Assembly (NCBI RefSeq): GCF_030812775.1
Contig: NZ_JAUSTI010000012.1
Span: 62,001-126,000 of the forward strand
Origin: Paenibacillus tundrae
Lineage (GTDB): Bacteria; Bacillota; Bacilli; Paenibacillales; Paenibacillaceae
Reading direction: 5' to 3'
DNA length: 64,000 nt
Of the stretch, positions 51,711 through 60,533 are shown in pieces. Under the pieces are notes generated by a model. It made no database searches. It saw nothing but the letters and a program-made list of their open reading frames with translations, and had not been told where the DNA came from. Each line of letters starts with the position of its first letter. Position 1 is the stretch's first letter. The position numbers were made by a program, and so were the translations under genes.

Positions 51711-52322
51711 GTGAGCACAACGGAGTGGACGGGCATCATTTTGGCAGGTGGTCAATCTAGGCGTATGGGATCGAACAAGGCACTATTGCCAGTGAAGGGT
51801 TCGACGTTGCTCAGCCAAATTGCTAGTTCAATGATACCGGAAGTCGCCCGCATTATCGTTGCAGGTGGCTCTCATGTCACCACATATACAGAACTGGGCT
51901 ATGAATGTGTTCAGGATCAATATCCGGGCAAAGGGCCGCTCGCTGGATTGCATGCAGCGCTACAAGCTTCGGATACGAATTGGAACCTCGTATGCGCTTG
52001 TGATATGCCACTGCTTAAACCTTCCTTTTTCGCAGGCATGAAGCAATTGGCTGAATCCAGCGATCAACATGCTGTCATAGTGCCGCGAATAGCAGGACGT
52101 GTGCATCCACTTGCCGGTGTATATCACAAACGTGTGCTTACAGAGCTTACGCAATGCTTAGACCAAGACCGTTTACGAGTCACAGGTTGGTTGGAGGAAA
52201 TGAACCCTCTCTATATTGACGTGCAAGATCTGGAAAGCGTAGGTGTTCACGATGCGTTAGAGCAGTTAAGCAATGTGAACACACCAGAAGAGTACCAGTC
52301 CATTCGAAACCATGAGAGCTAA
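51711..52322 (+). CDS. mobA: Molybdenum cofactor guanylyltransferase
   Basis: The protein of about 203 residues has the nucleotidyltransferase start IILAGGQSRRMGSNKALL (residues about 8-25) and the metal-binding CACDMPLL near 97. It joins GMP to molybdopterin to give the MGD cofactor. The GTG at 51711 lies seven bases after GGAGGA; an in-frame TTG at 51696 overlaps that site and is rejected. The molybdoenzyme at 22101 is the only obvious client in this window, 28 kb away. No other mo- gene is adjacent. Confidence 0.88.
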   Translation: MSTTEWTGIILAGGQSRRMGSNKALLPVKGSTLLSQIASSMIPEVARIIVAGGSHVTTYTELGYECVQDQYPGKGPLAGLHAALQASDTNWNLVCACDMPLLKPSFFAGMKQLAESSDQHAVIVPRIAGRVHPLAGVYHKRVLTELTQCLDQDRLRVTGWLEEMNPLYIDVQDLESVGVHDALEQLSNVNTPEEYQSIRNHES

Positions 52323-52381
52323 TTGTGCCAATTAGCTCCGATATAACATGTGATTATTTCATCATTAATCAATCTGATCTT

Positions 52382-53365
52382 CTAATCGATTCCGTTCACG
52401 GTTGAAATTGCGCTGGAAGAATCGAGCTGAGCACTGCGATTTTTTTTCAGGGTGGAGTTGCGATATTGAAGTGGGCTTTCCCCTGTCCAGCGTTTGAACT
52501 GCCTGCTGAAATGAGATAGATGGGTATAGCCAAGCTTCCATGCAATTTCCCCTAGAGATAGCTCCGGTTGTTCGATGAGAACTTTGGCTTCCTGTAATTT
52601 AAGGCTAGATAGGTATGCGCGCGGTGCTCGTCCGTATACTTTACGGAAGATCTGCAGACCATATCCTGGGCTGATCCCGAACGAAGCGATAATCTGTTCC
52701 ACTTTTATGGTAGATACGTTGCCATCCTTATTTCTTAGCTGAGCGTGAAAAGCCTGCTTAATCGCTTCCGCAATCGCTCCTGCGTAGTGCATAGCCGTCG
52801 GTGCGGGTGTATTGGGCCCAGATCCAGACATCGTAGAGACGGGTTCGCGATCGGCTGTCTGGGACAAGAGTGCAAATAACTCAAACATCCGTGCCTGCAT
52901 CATAAACTTATCTGTCGAAGTATAAGCCTCTGTTTGTTTGATCATGCCCATCCAGCTCTCCAGTATAGCGCGCATTTTCAGATTATCCGGTGTGCCTGCC
53001 TCATAGATTCGACTGTGTCTGGACATCAGCTTTAATATAAATACAGGATCGTCCACATTGAAGTGGGCGCTAAAATAAGTCATGCCCGTGGTTGAGATAC
53101 ATTGGTTCGTATGTTTGTATCCCGGAGGAATTAAGAGAATGTCGCCTTCTTCTACCAAATGTTTATATCCATGGATCATACTCTCTTGTGTACCTTCTAA
53201 TATGAGGAGCAGCTCGAAGCCTGGGTGTGACTCTTCCGGCATCGTCCAGCCCATCTGCACTTGCTGGCTATGTGCGCCGTACAGCTTGATGTTGCAATCA
53301 ATAATCGGCAGCCAGTGTGCCATTAGGTGTTGCGGCATTTCTCGAAGCTGTAATTTAGTTTCCAT
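52382..53365 (-). CDS. AraC-family regulator with cupin sensor domain
   Basis: The protein of about 327 residues has an N-terminal cupin-like sugar-sensing domain (about 25-110: HPGFELLLILEG, EEGDILLIPPGYKHTNQ) and a C-terminal AraC double helix-turn-helix (about 215-315: IIASFGISPGYGLQIFRK and IAWKLGYTHLSHFSRQFKRWTG). It is divergent from the GH42 gene and probably activates it. GAGGTG lies five bases before the ATG at 53365; the frame is open for 48 more codons upstream but lacks a start signal there. Confidence 0.87.
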   Translation of the reverse strand: METKLQLREMPQHLMAHWLPIIDCNIKLYGAHSQQVQMGWTMPEESHPGFELLLILEGTQESMIHGYKHLVEEGDILLIPPGYKHTNQCISTTGMTYFSAHFNVDDPVFILKLMSRHSRIYEAGTPDNLKMRAILESWMGMIKQTEAYTSTDKFMMQARMFELFALLSQTADREPVSTMSGSGPNTPAPTAMHYAGAIAEAIKQAFHAQLRNKDGNVSTIKVEQIIASFGISPGYGLQIFRKVYGRAPRAYLSSLKLQEAKVLIEQPELSLGEIAWKLGYTHLSHFSRQFKRWTGESPLQYRNSTLKKNRSAQLDSSSAISTVNGID

Positions 53366-53524
53366 AACATCACCTCGGAAAAGGGTAAAAACAACTCGCT
53401 TTGTACAATCGGCACCCTTAGTATACTTCATTATAATCAGTTTAACCCTGATATTCATAATCATTGGATTCTGGTAAGAAACTAGGGATAGCCTGCATAT
53501 ATAGTACACGGTTATTGCTAGTTA

Positions 53525-53538
53525 TGTAAACGTTATCA
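53525..53538 (+). promoter_or_regulatory. cre-like CcpA site upstream of the GH42 gene
   Basis: TGTAAACGTTATCA fits the cre consensus TGWAANCGNTNWCA at all positions. It lies 109 bases before the GH42 start, in the shared region with the divergent AraC gene. Confidence 0.7.
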
Positions 53539-53646
53539 TCCGCATAGTCGCAGATTGGTCGTGAATTTCCTGTTGGATATGTGGCGCATTGCTTTAAGTG
53601 CTTTAACGGAAGTAACATACTTTTCCCATCAGAAGGAGAAATTACA

Positions 53647-55656
53647 ATGGACAAGTTATTATACGGTGTAGCTTACTACGATGAATATATGCCTTATGAG
53701 CGATTAGACCAAGATATTCAGATGATGAAGGATGCAGGAATTAACGTGGTTCGTATTGCCGAATCCACCTGGAGCACGCATGAACCACAGAACGGAGTGT
53801 TTGATTTCTCTTCGGTGGATCGTGTTCTGGATGCGATGCATCAGGCGGGGATTCAGGTGATTGTAGGTACGCCAACGTATGCGGTTCCGACATGGATGGT
53901 TAAGGAGCATCCGAACGTGCTCGCAACAACGGTGCAAGGGCCAGGAAAATATGGCGCACGTCAGATCATGGATATCACGAATCCAACCTATCTGTTCTAT
54001 GCAGAGCGGATCATCCGCAAGTTGATCTCTAGAGTGAGCACCCACCCAGCCGTTATAGGATATCAGACGGATAATGAGACCAAGCATTACAATACGGCAG
54101 GGGATAACGTACAGCTACAGTTCGTCAAATATATGCGAAGCCAATTCAGCTCCTTGGATGAGCTTAACAAAGAGTTTGGACTCGACTATTGGAGTAACCG
54201 GATTAATAGCTGGGAGGACTTCCCTTCGGTTGTAGGTACGATTAATGGTAGTCTTGGTGCTGAATTTGCGAAGTTCCAGCGTCAGCTCGTAACGGACTTC
54301 TTGGCCTGGCAGGTTAGCATTGTGAATGAATACAAGCAGGAGGGGCAGTTCGTTACCCAAAACTTCGATTTTGAATGGCGCGGATACTCCTATGGTATTC
54401 AAGGGGATGTGGATCATTTTGCTGCATCGAAGGCTTTTGACATCACCAGCGTTGACATCTATCATCCGTCTCAGGATGATCTAACCGGGATTGAAATCTC
54501 GTTCGGTGGTGACGTTGCACGTTCAACGAAACAATCTAATTATCTGGTGTTGGAGACGGAAGCTCAGGCATTCTGGCACTGGGTTCCCTACCCGGGACAA
54601 CTCCGGCTTCAGGCGTTCAGCCACCTCGCTTCTGGCGCAAATATGGTTGCTTACTGGCATTGGCATTCCCTACACAATTCGTTCGAGACGTATTGGAAAG
54701 GATTGCTTAGCCACGATTTTGAACCTAATCCAGTGTATGACGAGGCCAAAACGATAGGTAGAGATTTTGCCAGACTCAGTCCGCAGCTCGTGAATATGAA
54801 GAAGACCAATCGTGTTGCAGTTCTGTTCAGCAATGAGGCATACACCGCGATTAAGTGGTTCGGCTTTAACTTTACCAGTGATAAGAGCTATAACGACGTT
54901 GTGCGCTGGATGTACGATGAATTGTACAAAATGAATATTGGCTGTGACCTCATCGATCCATCCGTGGAAAGTTATGAAGGATATGATGTCATCATTGTGC
55001 CTGCACTATATGCTGCATCAGATGCTCTGCTGGAGAAGCTGAATCAATTCGTTCAGGATGGAGGACACGTCGTCTATTCCTTCAAGAGTGGATTCACCAA
55101 CGAACATGTGAAGGTTCGCTCGACCCGTCAGCCGGGAATCATCAGCGAAGCGTGCGGGATTAACTACAGTCTCTTCGTTGAGCCGAAACATGTTGCGTTG
55201 AGAGATGATCCTTTTGCCGTAGGAGAAGAGCAGAACCAGATCCACACCTGGATGGAACTCATTACACCGACCACAGCAGAGGTGTTGGCATGGTACGATC
55301 ACCCGCACTGGGGACAATATGCTGCAATTACTCAGAACAGCTACGGTCAAGGAAAAGCAACCTATGTGGGATGCTTCACTAGCTCGGCGGTCATCCATAA
55401 GGTGCTGGAGCGTGTGATGAAAGAAGCAGGCGTATGGGGAGCGGATCAAGAGTTAGCTTTCCCAATCATCGTCAAGACAGGTGTGAATGAACTAGGCAAC
55501 ACGATTCGTTATTATTTCAATTATTCCGATCAGCCTGTTTCCTTCGTACACGCCCATGAAGGCGGAAACGAGCTTCTGTCCGGAACTGCGGTAGAGAAAG
55601 GCCAGAAGATTGAACTGGAGCGGTGGGGAATTCAGATTATTGAGCAACAAGGGTAG
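53647..55656 (+). CDS. GH42 beta-galactosidase
   Basis: This 669-residue enzyme is cytoplasmic (no signal) and of normal GH42 length. The catalytic acid/base Glu is in YQTDNETKHY near residue 143 and the nucleophile Glu in LVLETEAQAFWHW near 303. A trimerisation domain (about 390-600) and a small beta domain complete the family layout. It hydrolyses terminal beta-galactosides, probably oligosaccharides brought in by the transporter at 59028. The open frame extends 22 codons upstream, but AAGGAG lies before the ATG at 53647. A cre site lies upstream. Confidence 0.9.
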   Translation: MDKLLYGVAYYDEYMPYERLDQDIQMMKDAGINVVRIAESTWSTHEPQNGVFDFSSVDRVLDAMHQAGIQVIVGTPTYAVPTWMVKEHPNVLATTVQGPGKYGARQIMDITNPTYLFYAERIIRKLISRVSTHPAVIGYQTDNETKHYNTAGDNVQLQFVKYMRSQFSSLDELNKEFGLDYWSNRINSWEDFPSVVGTINGSLGAEFAKFQRQLVTDFLAWQVSIVNEYKQEGQFVTQNFDFEWRGYSYGIQGDVDHFAASKAFDITSVDIYHPSQDDLTGIEISFGGDVARSTKQSNYLVLETEAQAFWHWVPYPGQLRLQAFSHLASGANMVAYWHWHSLHNSFETYWKGLLSHDFEPNPVYDEAKTIGRDFARLSPQLVNMKKTNRVAVLFSNEAYTAIKWFGFNFTSDKSYNDVVRWMYDELYKMNIGCDLIDPSVESYEGYDVIIVPALYAASDALLEKLNQFVQDGGHVVYSFKSGFTNEHVKVRSTRQPGIISEACGINYSLFVEPKHVALRDDPFAVGEEQNQIHTWMELITPTTAEVLAWYDHPHWGQYAAITQNSYGQGKATYVGCFTSSAVIHKVLERVMKEAGVWGADQELAFPIIVKTGVNELGNTIRYYFNYSDQPVSFVHAHEGGNELLSGTAVEKGQKIELERWGIQIIEQQG

Positions 55657-55678
55657 ATCATATAGATCGAACTACACA

Positions 55679-55869
55679 TTTACACAAGAACGGAGAGGAC
55701 AGAGATAACATGGAGAAGCGGAGCTACAAGCTTTCTATAAGAAAGCTGCATCGGGAGCATAAGCTTCGCCTTTATCCCCGGATTTTAACCTTCATAGAAG
55801 GGGAATCAAAGAAATCTGGGGATAACAGCGATCGGAATGTTGTTCTGTCATCGCAGTGGTCAGTGTAAA
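55679..55869 (+). repeat. Dispersed palindromic repeat, copy F (long form)
   Basis: The 191-base core runs TTTACAC to GTGTAAA in plus orientation. The extra hairpin (AGCTTTCTATAAGAAAGCT) is present but inserted at a slightly different point than in copies A and E: before rather than after the TTCGCC block. It fills most of the gap between the GH42 and kinase genes. Confidence 0.88.
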
Positions 55870-55920
55870 AAATTTGTTCAATCTATACAGAAAAGCACGC
55901 CGCATAATAATTGAAAACAA

Positions 55921-55967
55921 AAGACCAAGACGCCCTCGGCAATATGCTGGGGCGTTTGTCTTATTTT
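55921..55967 (+). terminator. Terminator just upstream of the second YesM kinase gene
   Basis: AAGACCAAGACGCCC pairs with GGGGCGTTTGTCTT around a short loop and is followed by TTATTTTT. It ends 18 bases before the kinase ATG and so limits readthrough from GH42 into the kinase, or acts as an attenuator. Confidence 0.8.
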
Positions 55968-55985
55968 TGCTTGGGAGTGGGCACC

Positions 55986-57776
55986 ATGTTCATCGAACTT
56001 TATCGAAAGCTTACAGATCCGTTCAAACGCAGCATTCGCAACAAACTGATTCTCACAATGGCCCTGCTTGCCGTGCTGCCTGTCATTATCATGACGGCGA
56101 TGGCTGCAGAGAATACTCGTTCTTCCATGGAAGAGGAGATTATGCAAACGAACCGCACCAATATGAACTGGGCTTCGATCTATCTGGGCGAGCAATTCGC
56201 TCGGATGAATAATATCGTCTACTCCATTCAGATCAGTGATGAGGTTCACCAATACCTTGCATTAAATAAGGATGCGTCGGCGGCAAGTCGGTTTGATGAG
56301 CAAAAGTCGATGTTCAATATGTTAAACAGTGTATATTACTCTGCTGGAAATTATGTATTTGGTGTGGAGCTGTATTTAAAAGAATTAGGTACGTTGTTCA
56401 CCTTCAACTCGATGGAGAGCCGGATCAAAACCGTTACTGAAATTCCGAAGGGGTATCGTGAGCTATTTGATCAGCATAAGGACTTTACCATCAACAATGA
56501 TGAGAGTGATCCGAATAAGTTTCATATGACCCGCAGCATGAATCGATTCGAGGATCAGGAGCAGATCGGGGCGATTAGTCTTGAAGTGAAATGGGCTGAA
56601 TTCAATCAAACGCTGGAGCTGCTGGACACTCGGGGAGATTACTCGGTGTACATCGCAGATCGGTCAGGGACGGTGCTCTATCAGCCCGACCGCATGCAAC
56701 CACCGTCAACGGAGGCACTGCAACAAGTGGCGAAGTCTACCGACGAATCAGGTTTGATTCGCACAGCCAACTCATACGTATTTTATAACTCCATTGAGCC
56801 ATCGGGGCTACGCCTTATTAAAGTTGTGCCTACCCATGTCATTAATGAGAGTGCATTGGAAACGATGAAATACGGGCTTGTGGTGGGCGGACTAGCTGCT
56901 GTATTTTCCATTGGGATCGCTGTTCTCGTGGCATGGCGTACCTCGAAACCGATTGTTAGACTGGCCAATTCGATGAAAGGCATTCGGCTTATCAAGGATA
57001 AGGAAGTGGTTCGCAGTGGACGGGTGGATGAGATTGGATTGCTGGAGAAAAATCTACATGGGATGGCGAGTCGCATCCGAGAGCATATTCGGGATAATTA
57101 CTTAATGAATTTAGAGAAACAGACAGCGGAGCTCAAAGCGTTGCAGTCACAGATCCATCCTCATTTTCTTCAAAATACATTACAGATGATCGGCGGCATG
57201 ATTTATTCGCAGAAACCGGAGGACAGCTACAGAGTCATTCGTGCATTAAGCGAGATGTTCCGCTATATCGTCAGAGCTCCGGATGGTCTTGTGCCACTCC
57301 AGTCTGAGTTAGATCAATTGGAGCATTATATGTTGATCCAGAAACAGCGATTTGCGAGCAAGCTGGAATACAACATGGAGATGGATGGTGTAATCGGTGA
57401 CTGTTACATTCCTAAGCTATCTCTACAACCTATCGTGGAGAATGCCTTTGTCCATGGTTTGGAAAAGAAGCAGGGGGAGTGGAGATTACACGTAGAGGTG
57501 ATCCGCGAGCAAGATGAAGTACTTATTCGAATCAGTGATAATGGCGTTGGGATCGATGAGGAGAAATTAAGTGAGATGCAATTGAGACTGTCCAGGATGT
57601 CTCAACAGGGGGATCGTGTCTGGCGCACAGGTACAAGCATTGGTCTTGTGAATGCTGCTTCACGGATCGTCATGCATTTCGGATCTGCATATGGCATGAG
57701 AATTGAAAGTGAGCAAGGACAGGGCACGAGAGTGATGATCCGAATTCCCTGTTCTACAGGAGGCGAACGCTTATGA
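55986..57776 (+). CDS. YesM-type sensor histidine kinase (second locus)
   Basis: The kinase of about 596 residues has membrane helices at about 18-38 and 296-318 around an extracellular sensor domain. A HAMP region follows, then the His-kinase box QIHPHFLQNTLQMI with its histidine near 390. The ATP-binding domain has IVENAFVHGLEKK, ISDNGVGIDEE and GTSIGLVNA. The frame is open 25 codons further upstream, but that part is the terminator at 55921; GGGAG lies eight bases before the ATG at 55986. It overlaps the response-regulator gene by ATGA, so the pair is coupled. Confidence 0.9.
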   Translation: MFIELYRKLTDPFKRSIRNKLILTMALLAVLPVIIMTAMAAENTRSSMEEEIMQTNRTNMNWASIYLGEQFARMNNIVYSIQISDEVHQYLALNKDASAASRFDEQKSMFNMLNSVYYSAGNYVFGVELYLKELGTLFTFNSMESRIKTVTEIPKGYRELFDQHKDFTINNDESDPNKFHMTRSMNRFEDQEQIGAISLEVKWAEFNQTLELLDTRGDYSVYIADRSGTVLYQPDRMQPPSTEALQQVAKSTDESGLIRTANSYVFYNSIEPSGLRLIKVVPTHVINESALETMKYGLVVGGLAAVFSIGIAVLVAWRTSKPIVRLANSMKGIRLIKDKEVVRSGRVDEIGLLEKNLHGMASRIREHIRDNYLMNLEKQTAELKALQSQIHPHFLQNTLQMIGGMIYSQKPEDSYRVIRALSEMFRYIVRAPDGLVPLQSELDQLEHYMLIQKQRFASKLEYNMEMDGVIGDCYIPKLSLQPIVENAFVHGLEKKQGEWRLHVEVIREQDEVLIRISDNGVGIDEEKLSEMQLRLSRMSQQGDRVWRTGTSIGLVNAASRIVMHFGSAYGMRIESEQGQGTRVMIRIPCSTGGERL

Positions 57777-58870
57777 ATAAGGAGCAAATGCAGTACAAAG
57801 TGTTGCTCGTGGACGACGAGCCGTGGAATCGTGATATTTTACGCAACCTGGGGGCGTGGGCAGAGCTAGGTATGATTGTAGCTGGTGAGGCAGAGGACGG
57901 TCAGGAGGCGCTCCAGTTGATCGGGCAACTTCAGCCTCATATCATCATTACGGACATGCGAATGCCCGGTACAGACGGTGTAGAACTGCTACAGACGTTA
58001 AGTGCACAGTATCCAATGATCAAAGTGATTGTGGTCAGTGGGTATGACGATTTTAATTATGCGAAGCATGCCATCCGTCACCGTGCGGCAGATTACTTAT
58101 TGAAGCCTGTGAACCCGGAAGAGTTAAATGCGGTATTAGCTAAGTGCCAACGAGAACTGGAAAAGACAGCATACGGGCCTGAATCCTGGGAGCCTTATTC
58201 ATCTGCTTTTGCTAGTGAGTTTGCGGTATTTCAGCATCAGCTCAGGCTGCGCTTCAACGACCTGAATACTGGGGGACTTCAAGAGTTGTTCCAACAGCTG
58301 GAGAACACATTGAAGGGTACGGAGATTCATAGACCTCAGCAGCTAGGAAGGATCGTATATGAATTGCAGACCTTGCTTACAGAGCTCCGTGGAACGAACG
58401 CATTGTATGAGCAGCAGCCTTCCTGCGCTGTGCTGCCTCCCGCTCATATTTTATCCTCCATCTCAACTGCTGTGGAATGGGTGGCTGATTCCTATGAACA
58501 AGCGTTGGAGCAACTGATTGCACAGCGCAAATTCAAGAATCGATTGAATCTGGATGAAGTGAAGCAATATATCGAGCAGCATTGCATGGAGCTAATCACA
58601 TTGGAGCAGCTTGCACAGATCTTTTTTGTCAGTAAGGAATATATGAGTAAGGTATACAAGCGCGAATATGGCGTGAATGTGAGCGATTATATCGTACAAC
58701 TGCGCATGGCGAGAGCCAAGGAGTGGGTGCTAGATGACCAGGTTCCATTCAAACATATTGCAGAAATGACTGGATATGAGGACGTATCGTACTTTTACCG
58801 TGTATTCAAAAAACACTTTGGACTGTCGCCTGGTGAGATGCGTAAAGGTCATACGAATTCATTCGACTAA
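57773..58870 (+). CDS. YesN-type response regulator (second locus)
   Basis: This 365-residue regulator has a receiver domain (about 7-125) with DDE at 14-16, phosphoacceptor Asp61 in TDMRMPG and Lys near 110, and two AraC-type helix-turn-helix motifs (about 260-360: LEQLAQIFFVSKEYMSKVYK and IAEMTGYEDVSYFYRVFKKH). The middle region is shorter than in the regulator at 26935. GGAGGCG lies before the ATG at 57773, which overlaps the kinase stop. It probably activates the sugar transporter genes that follow. Confidence 0.9.
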   Translation: MNKEQMQYKVLLVDDEPWNRDILRNLGAWAELGMIVAGEAEDGQEALQLIGQLQPHIIITDMRMPGTDGVELLQTLSAQYPMIKVIVVSGYDDFNYAKHAIRHRAADYLLKPVNPEELNAVLAKCQRELEKTAYGPESWEPYSSAFASEFAVFQHQLRLRFNDLNTGGLQELFQQLENTLKGTEIHRPQQLGRIVYELQTLLTELRGTNALYEQQPSCAVLPPAHILSSISTAVEWVADSYEQALEQLIAQRKFKNRLNLDEVKQYIEQHCMELITLEQLAQIFFVSKEYMSKVYKREYGVNVSDYIVQLRMARAKEWVLDDQVPFKHIAEMTGYEDVSYFYRVFKKHFGLSPGEMRKGHTNSFD

Positions 58871-58953
58871 TGACATGTCGTACACTCGCTTTCCAGAATC
58901 GTTACTTGGATTAAGGTTTAAAATAATCCAATACAGGAGTCTAATTTTGTCCA

Positions 58954-58967
58954 ATGAAGCGCTTACA
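58954..58967 (+). promoter_or_regulatory. Weak cre-like palindrome before the binding-protein gene
   Basis: ATGAAGCGCTTACA contains the AAGCGCTT palindrome and a matching right half (CGCTTACA) of a cre site, but the left end is one base out of register. A TATAAT lies downstream at 58978. Only a tentative CcpA site. Confidence 0.3.
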
Positions 58968-59027
58968 TTTAGTGATATATAATAATCCCATGAAAGACAA
59001 AGCAGTCACACCGGGAGGTCATAAGAG

Positions 59028-60308
59028 ATGAAGATATGGAAAAGCGTAGCAAGTGCGGTTCTGGTAAGCGTTCTGCTGGCAGGTTGCGGTTCCAATGCGG
59101 GTACAGAAAGTTCGGAGGGAGGCACTGCAGCAGGAAGCACGGTTTCGCTCAAAATATTCGTCGCACAACCACGGCTGAAAGAACACTACGATAAATATAT
59201 AGAACAGTTCAAAGCCAAGGAGAAAGCCGAGAAAAATATTGAAGTGAACGTGCAGCTGGAGATGCCACCAGCAGATAATGCAGCCCAGATTCTCAAAACA
59301 CGTCTTGCCTCCAATGATGCACCAGACGTATTCGCCCTTCATGCTGTTAACGAGATTCCACCGTTCAGTAAGGCAGGGTACTTGGAGGATCTATCCGGGC
59401 AACCGTTCGTGGATAAGCTGCTCGATTCGGTTAAACCATCGGTTACTGATTCAAGTGGGAAGGTCGTAGCGGTTCCTTTGGAAACGTTATCCTGGGGATA
59501 CCTCTATAACAAGGATATTTTCGAAGAGCAAGGATTGGAAGTACCAACGACCTTAACTGAGATGAAAGCGGTGGTAGAGAAGCTGAAGTCAGCAGGCATT
59601 ACCCCATTTGAGCTTTCTTACAAAGAAGCTTGGGTTCCTCAGCTCTTCCTGCCGCTTACAGTAGGTGCGCTGTCACAGACGGATCACAAGGATTTCTTAG
59701 ACAAAATGAACCAAGATCAAGGCTCATTCTCGGACATGAAGGCAATCTTCAATATCTTCGATCTGGTCACAGCTAATGGTACAGAAAGAGCGCTGGAAGT
59801 AGGGCCAGACGATGCGGCGGCAGCCTTTGCAACAGGCAAAGCAGCAATGTGGGTACAGGGACCTTGGTATGCAGAGACAATCTTAAAGTCTAACCCGGAT
59901 ATGAACTTTGGTGTGGCACCGATGCCGATCGACGACAACCCGGACAATACAAAGATTAACCTGAGTACCTCTACTTCATTAGCCGTATCCTCTTCAAGTA
60001 AAAACAAAGAAGTGGCACTCGATTTTGTAAACTATGTTCTCGATGACAAGGATTCTAGCGGTTTCTACGAGGCTTTGAAATTTAACCCGGTAGCTAAAAT
60101 TCATGACTTTAAGAGCTTCCCTTGGGTTGACGATGCGCTGAAATATGTGAATGAAGGCAAGGCTTATCAAGACCCGGCTGTTCCTCAAGCAGTCAAAGAT
60201 GAATCTGGTAAAGTACTGCAAGGCTACTACTCCGGGCAGTTGAATCAGCAGCAGGTTATCGATGCACTCGACAAGGCATGGAAGTCCTACAACAAAGTCA
60301 ACAAGTAA
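59028..60308 (+). CDS. Sugar ABC transporter binding lipoprotein
   Basis: This 426-residue lipoprotein has the signal KIWKSVASAVLVSVLLAGC (lipobox LLAGC, Cys20) followed by a Ser/Gly linker and a family-1 solute-binding fold: VSLKIFVAQPRLKEHYDKYIEQF, DAPDVFALHAVNEIPPF, and AAMWVQGPWYAETIL near residue 275. It captures an oligosaccharide outside the cell for the two permeases downstream. GGGAGG lies before the ATG. The hairpin at 60337 after its stop may stabilise its RNA or attenuate downstream genes. The ligand is probably a galacto-oligosaccharide (inference from GH42). Confidence 0.9.
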   Translation: MKIWKSVASAVLVSVLLAGCGSNAGTESSEGGTAAGSTVSLKIFVAQPRLKEHYDKYIEQFKAKEKAEKNIEVNVQLEMPPADNAAQILKTRLASNDAPDVFALHAVNEIPPFSKAGYLEDLSGQPFVDKLLDSVKPSVTDSSGKVVAVPLETLSWGYLYNKDIFEEQGLEVPTTLTEMKAVVEKLKSAGITPFELSYKEAWVPQLFLPLTVGALSQTDHKDFLDKMNQDQGSFSDMKAIFNIFDLVTANGTERALEVGPDDAAAAFATGKAAMWVQGPWYAETILKSNPDMNFGVAPMPIDDNPDNTKINLSTSTSLAVSSSSKNKEVALDFVNYVLDDKDSSGFYEALKFNPVAKIHDFKSFPWVDDALKYVNEGKAYQDPAVPQAVKDESGKVLQGYYSGQLNQQQVIDALDKAWKSYNKVNK

Positions 60309-60336
60309 GGAGCTGCGAGTAACTTCGTACCCGCTA

Positions 60337-60376
60337 TTGTTGACAAAACCCTGCGGTCTAGGAGTTTTGTCAACAA
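60337..60376 (+). terminator. Hairpin between the binding-protein and permease genes
   Basis: TTGTTGACAAAAC and GTTTTGTCAACAA form a perfect 13-base-pair stem with a 14-base loop, without a clear T tract. Intercistronic hairpins after a binding-protein gene often raise its RNA relative to permease RNA; this is the likely role. Confidence 0.6.
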
Positions 60377-60473
60377 ATTAGCGTTGCTTTATACTTCGCA
60401 GTCCCTAAGCAGATGAAACGGCTGGCAGAACGTACTTCGTTCCCCCGTTCACACGAAGTCTGTTTATGGAGGT

Positions 60474-60505
60474 TGTTCAAAAGCTGATAACCGCCTTTTT
60501 GAACA
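60474..60505 (+). other. Short hairpin just upstream of the permease gene
   Basis: TGTTCAAAA pairs with TTTTGAACA (9 base pairs, 14-base loop). The left arm AGGTTGTTCAAA also resembles the left end of the element at 16934. It ends 29 bases before the permease ATG. Confidence 0.45.
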
Positions 60506-60533
60506 CGCACTTACAGTAAAAGGGGGAGATTCT

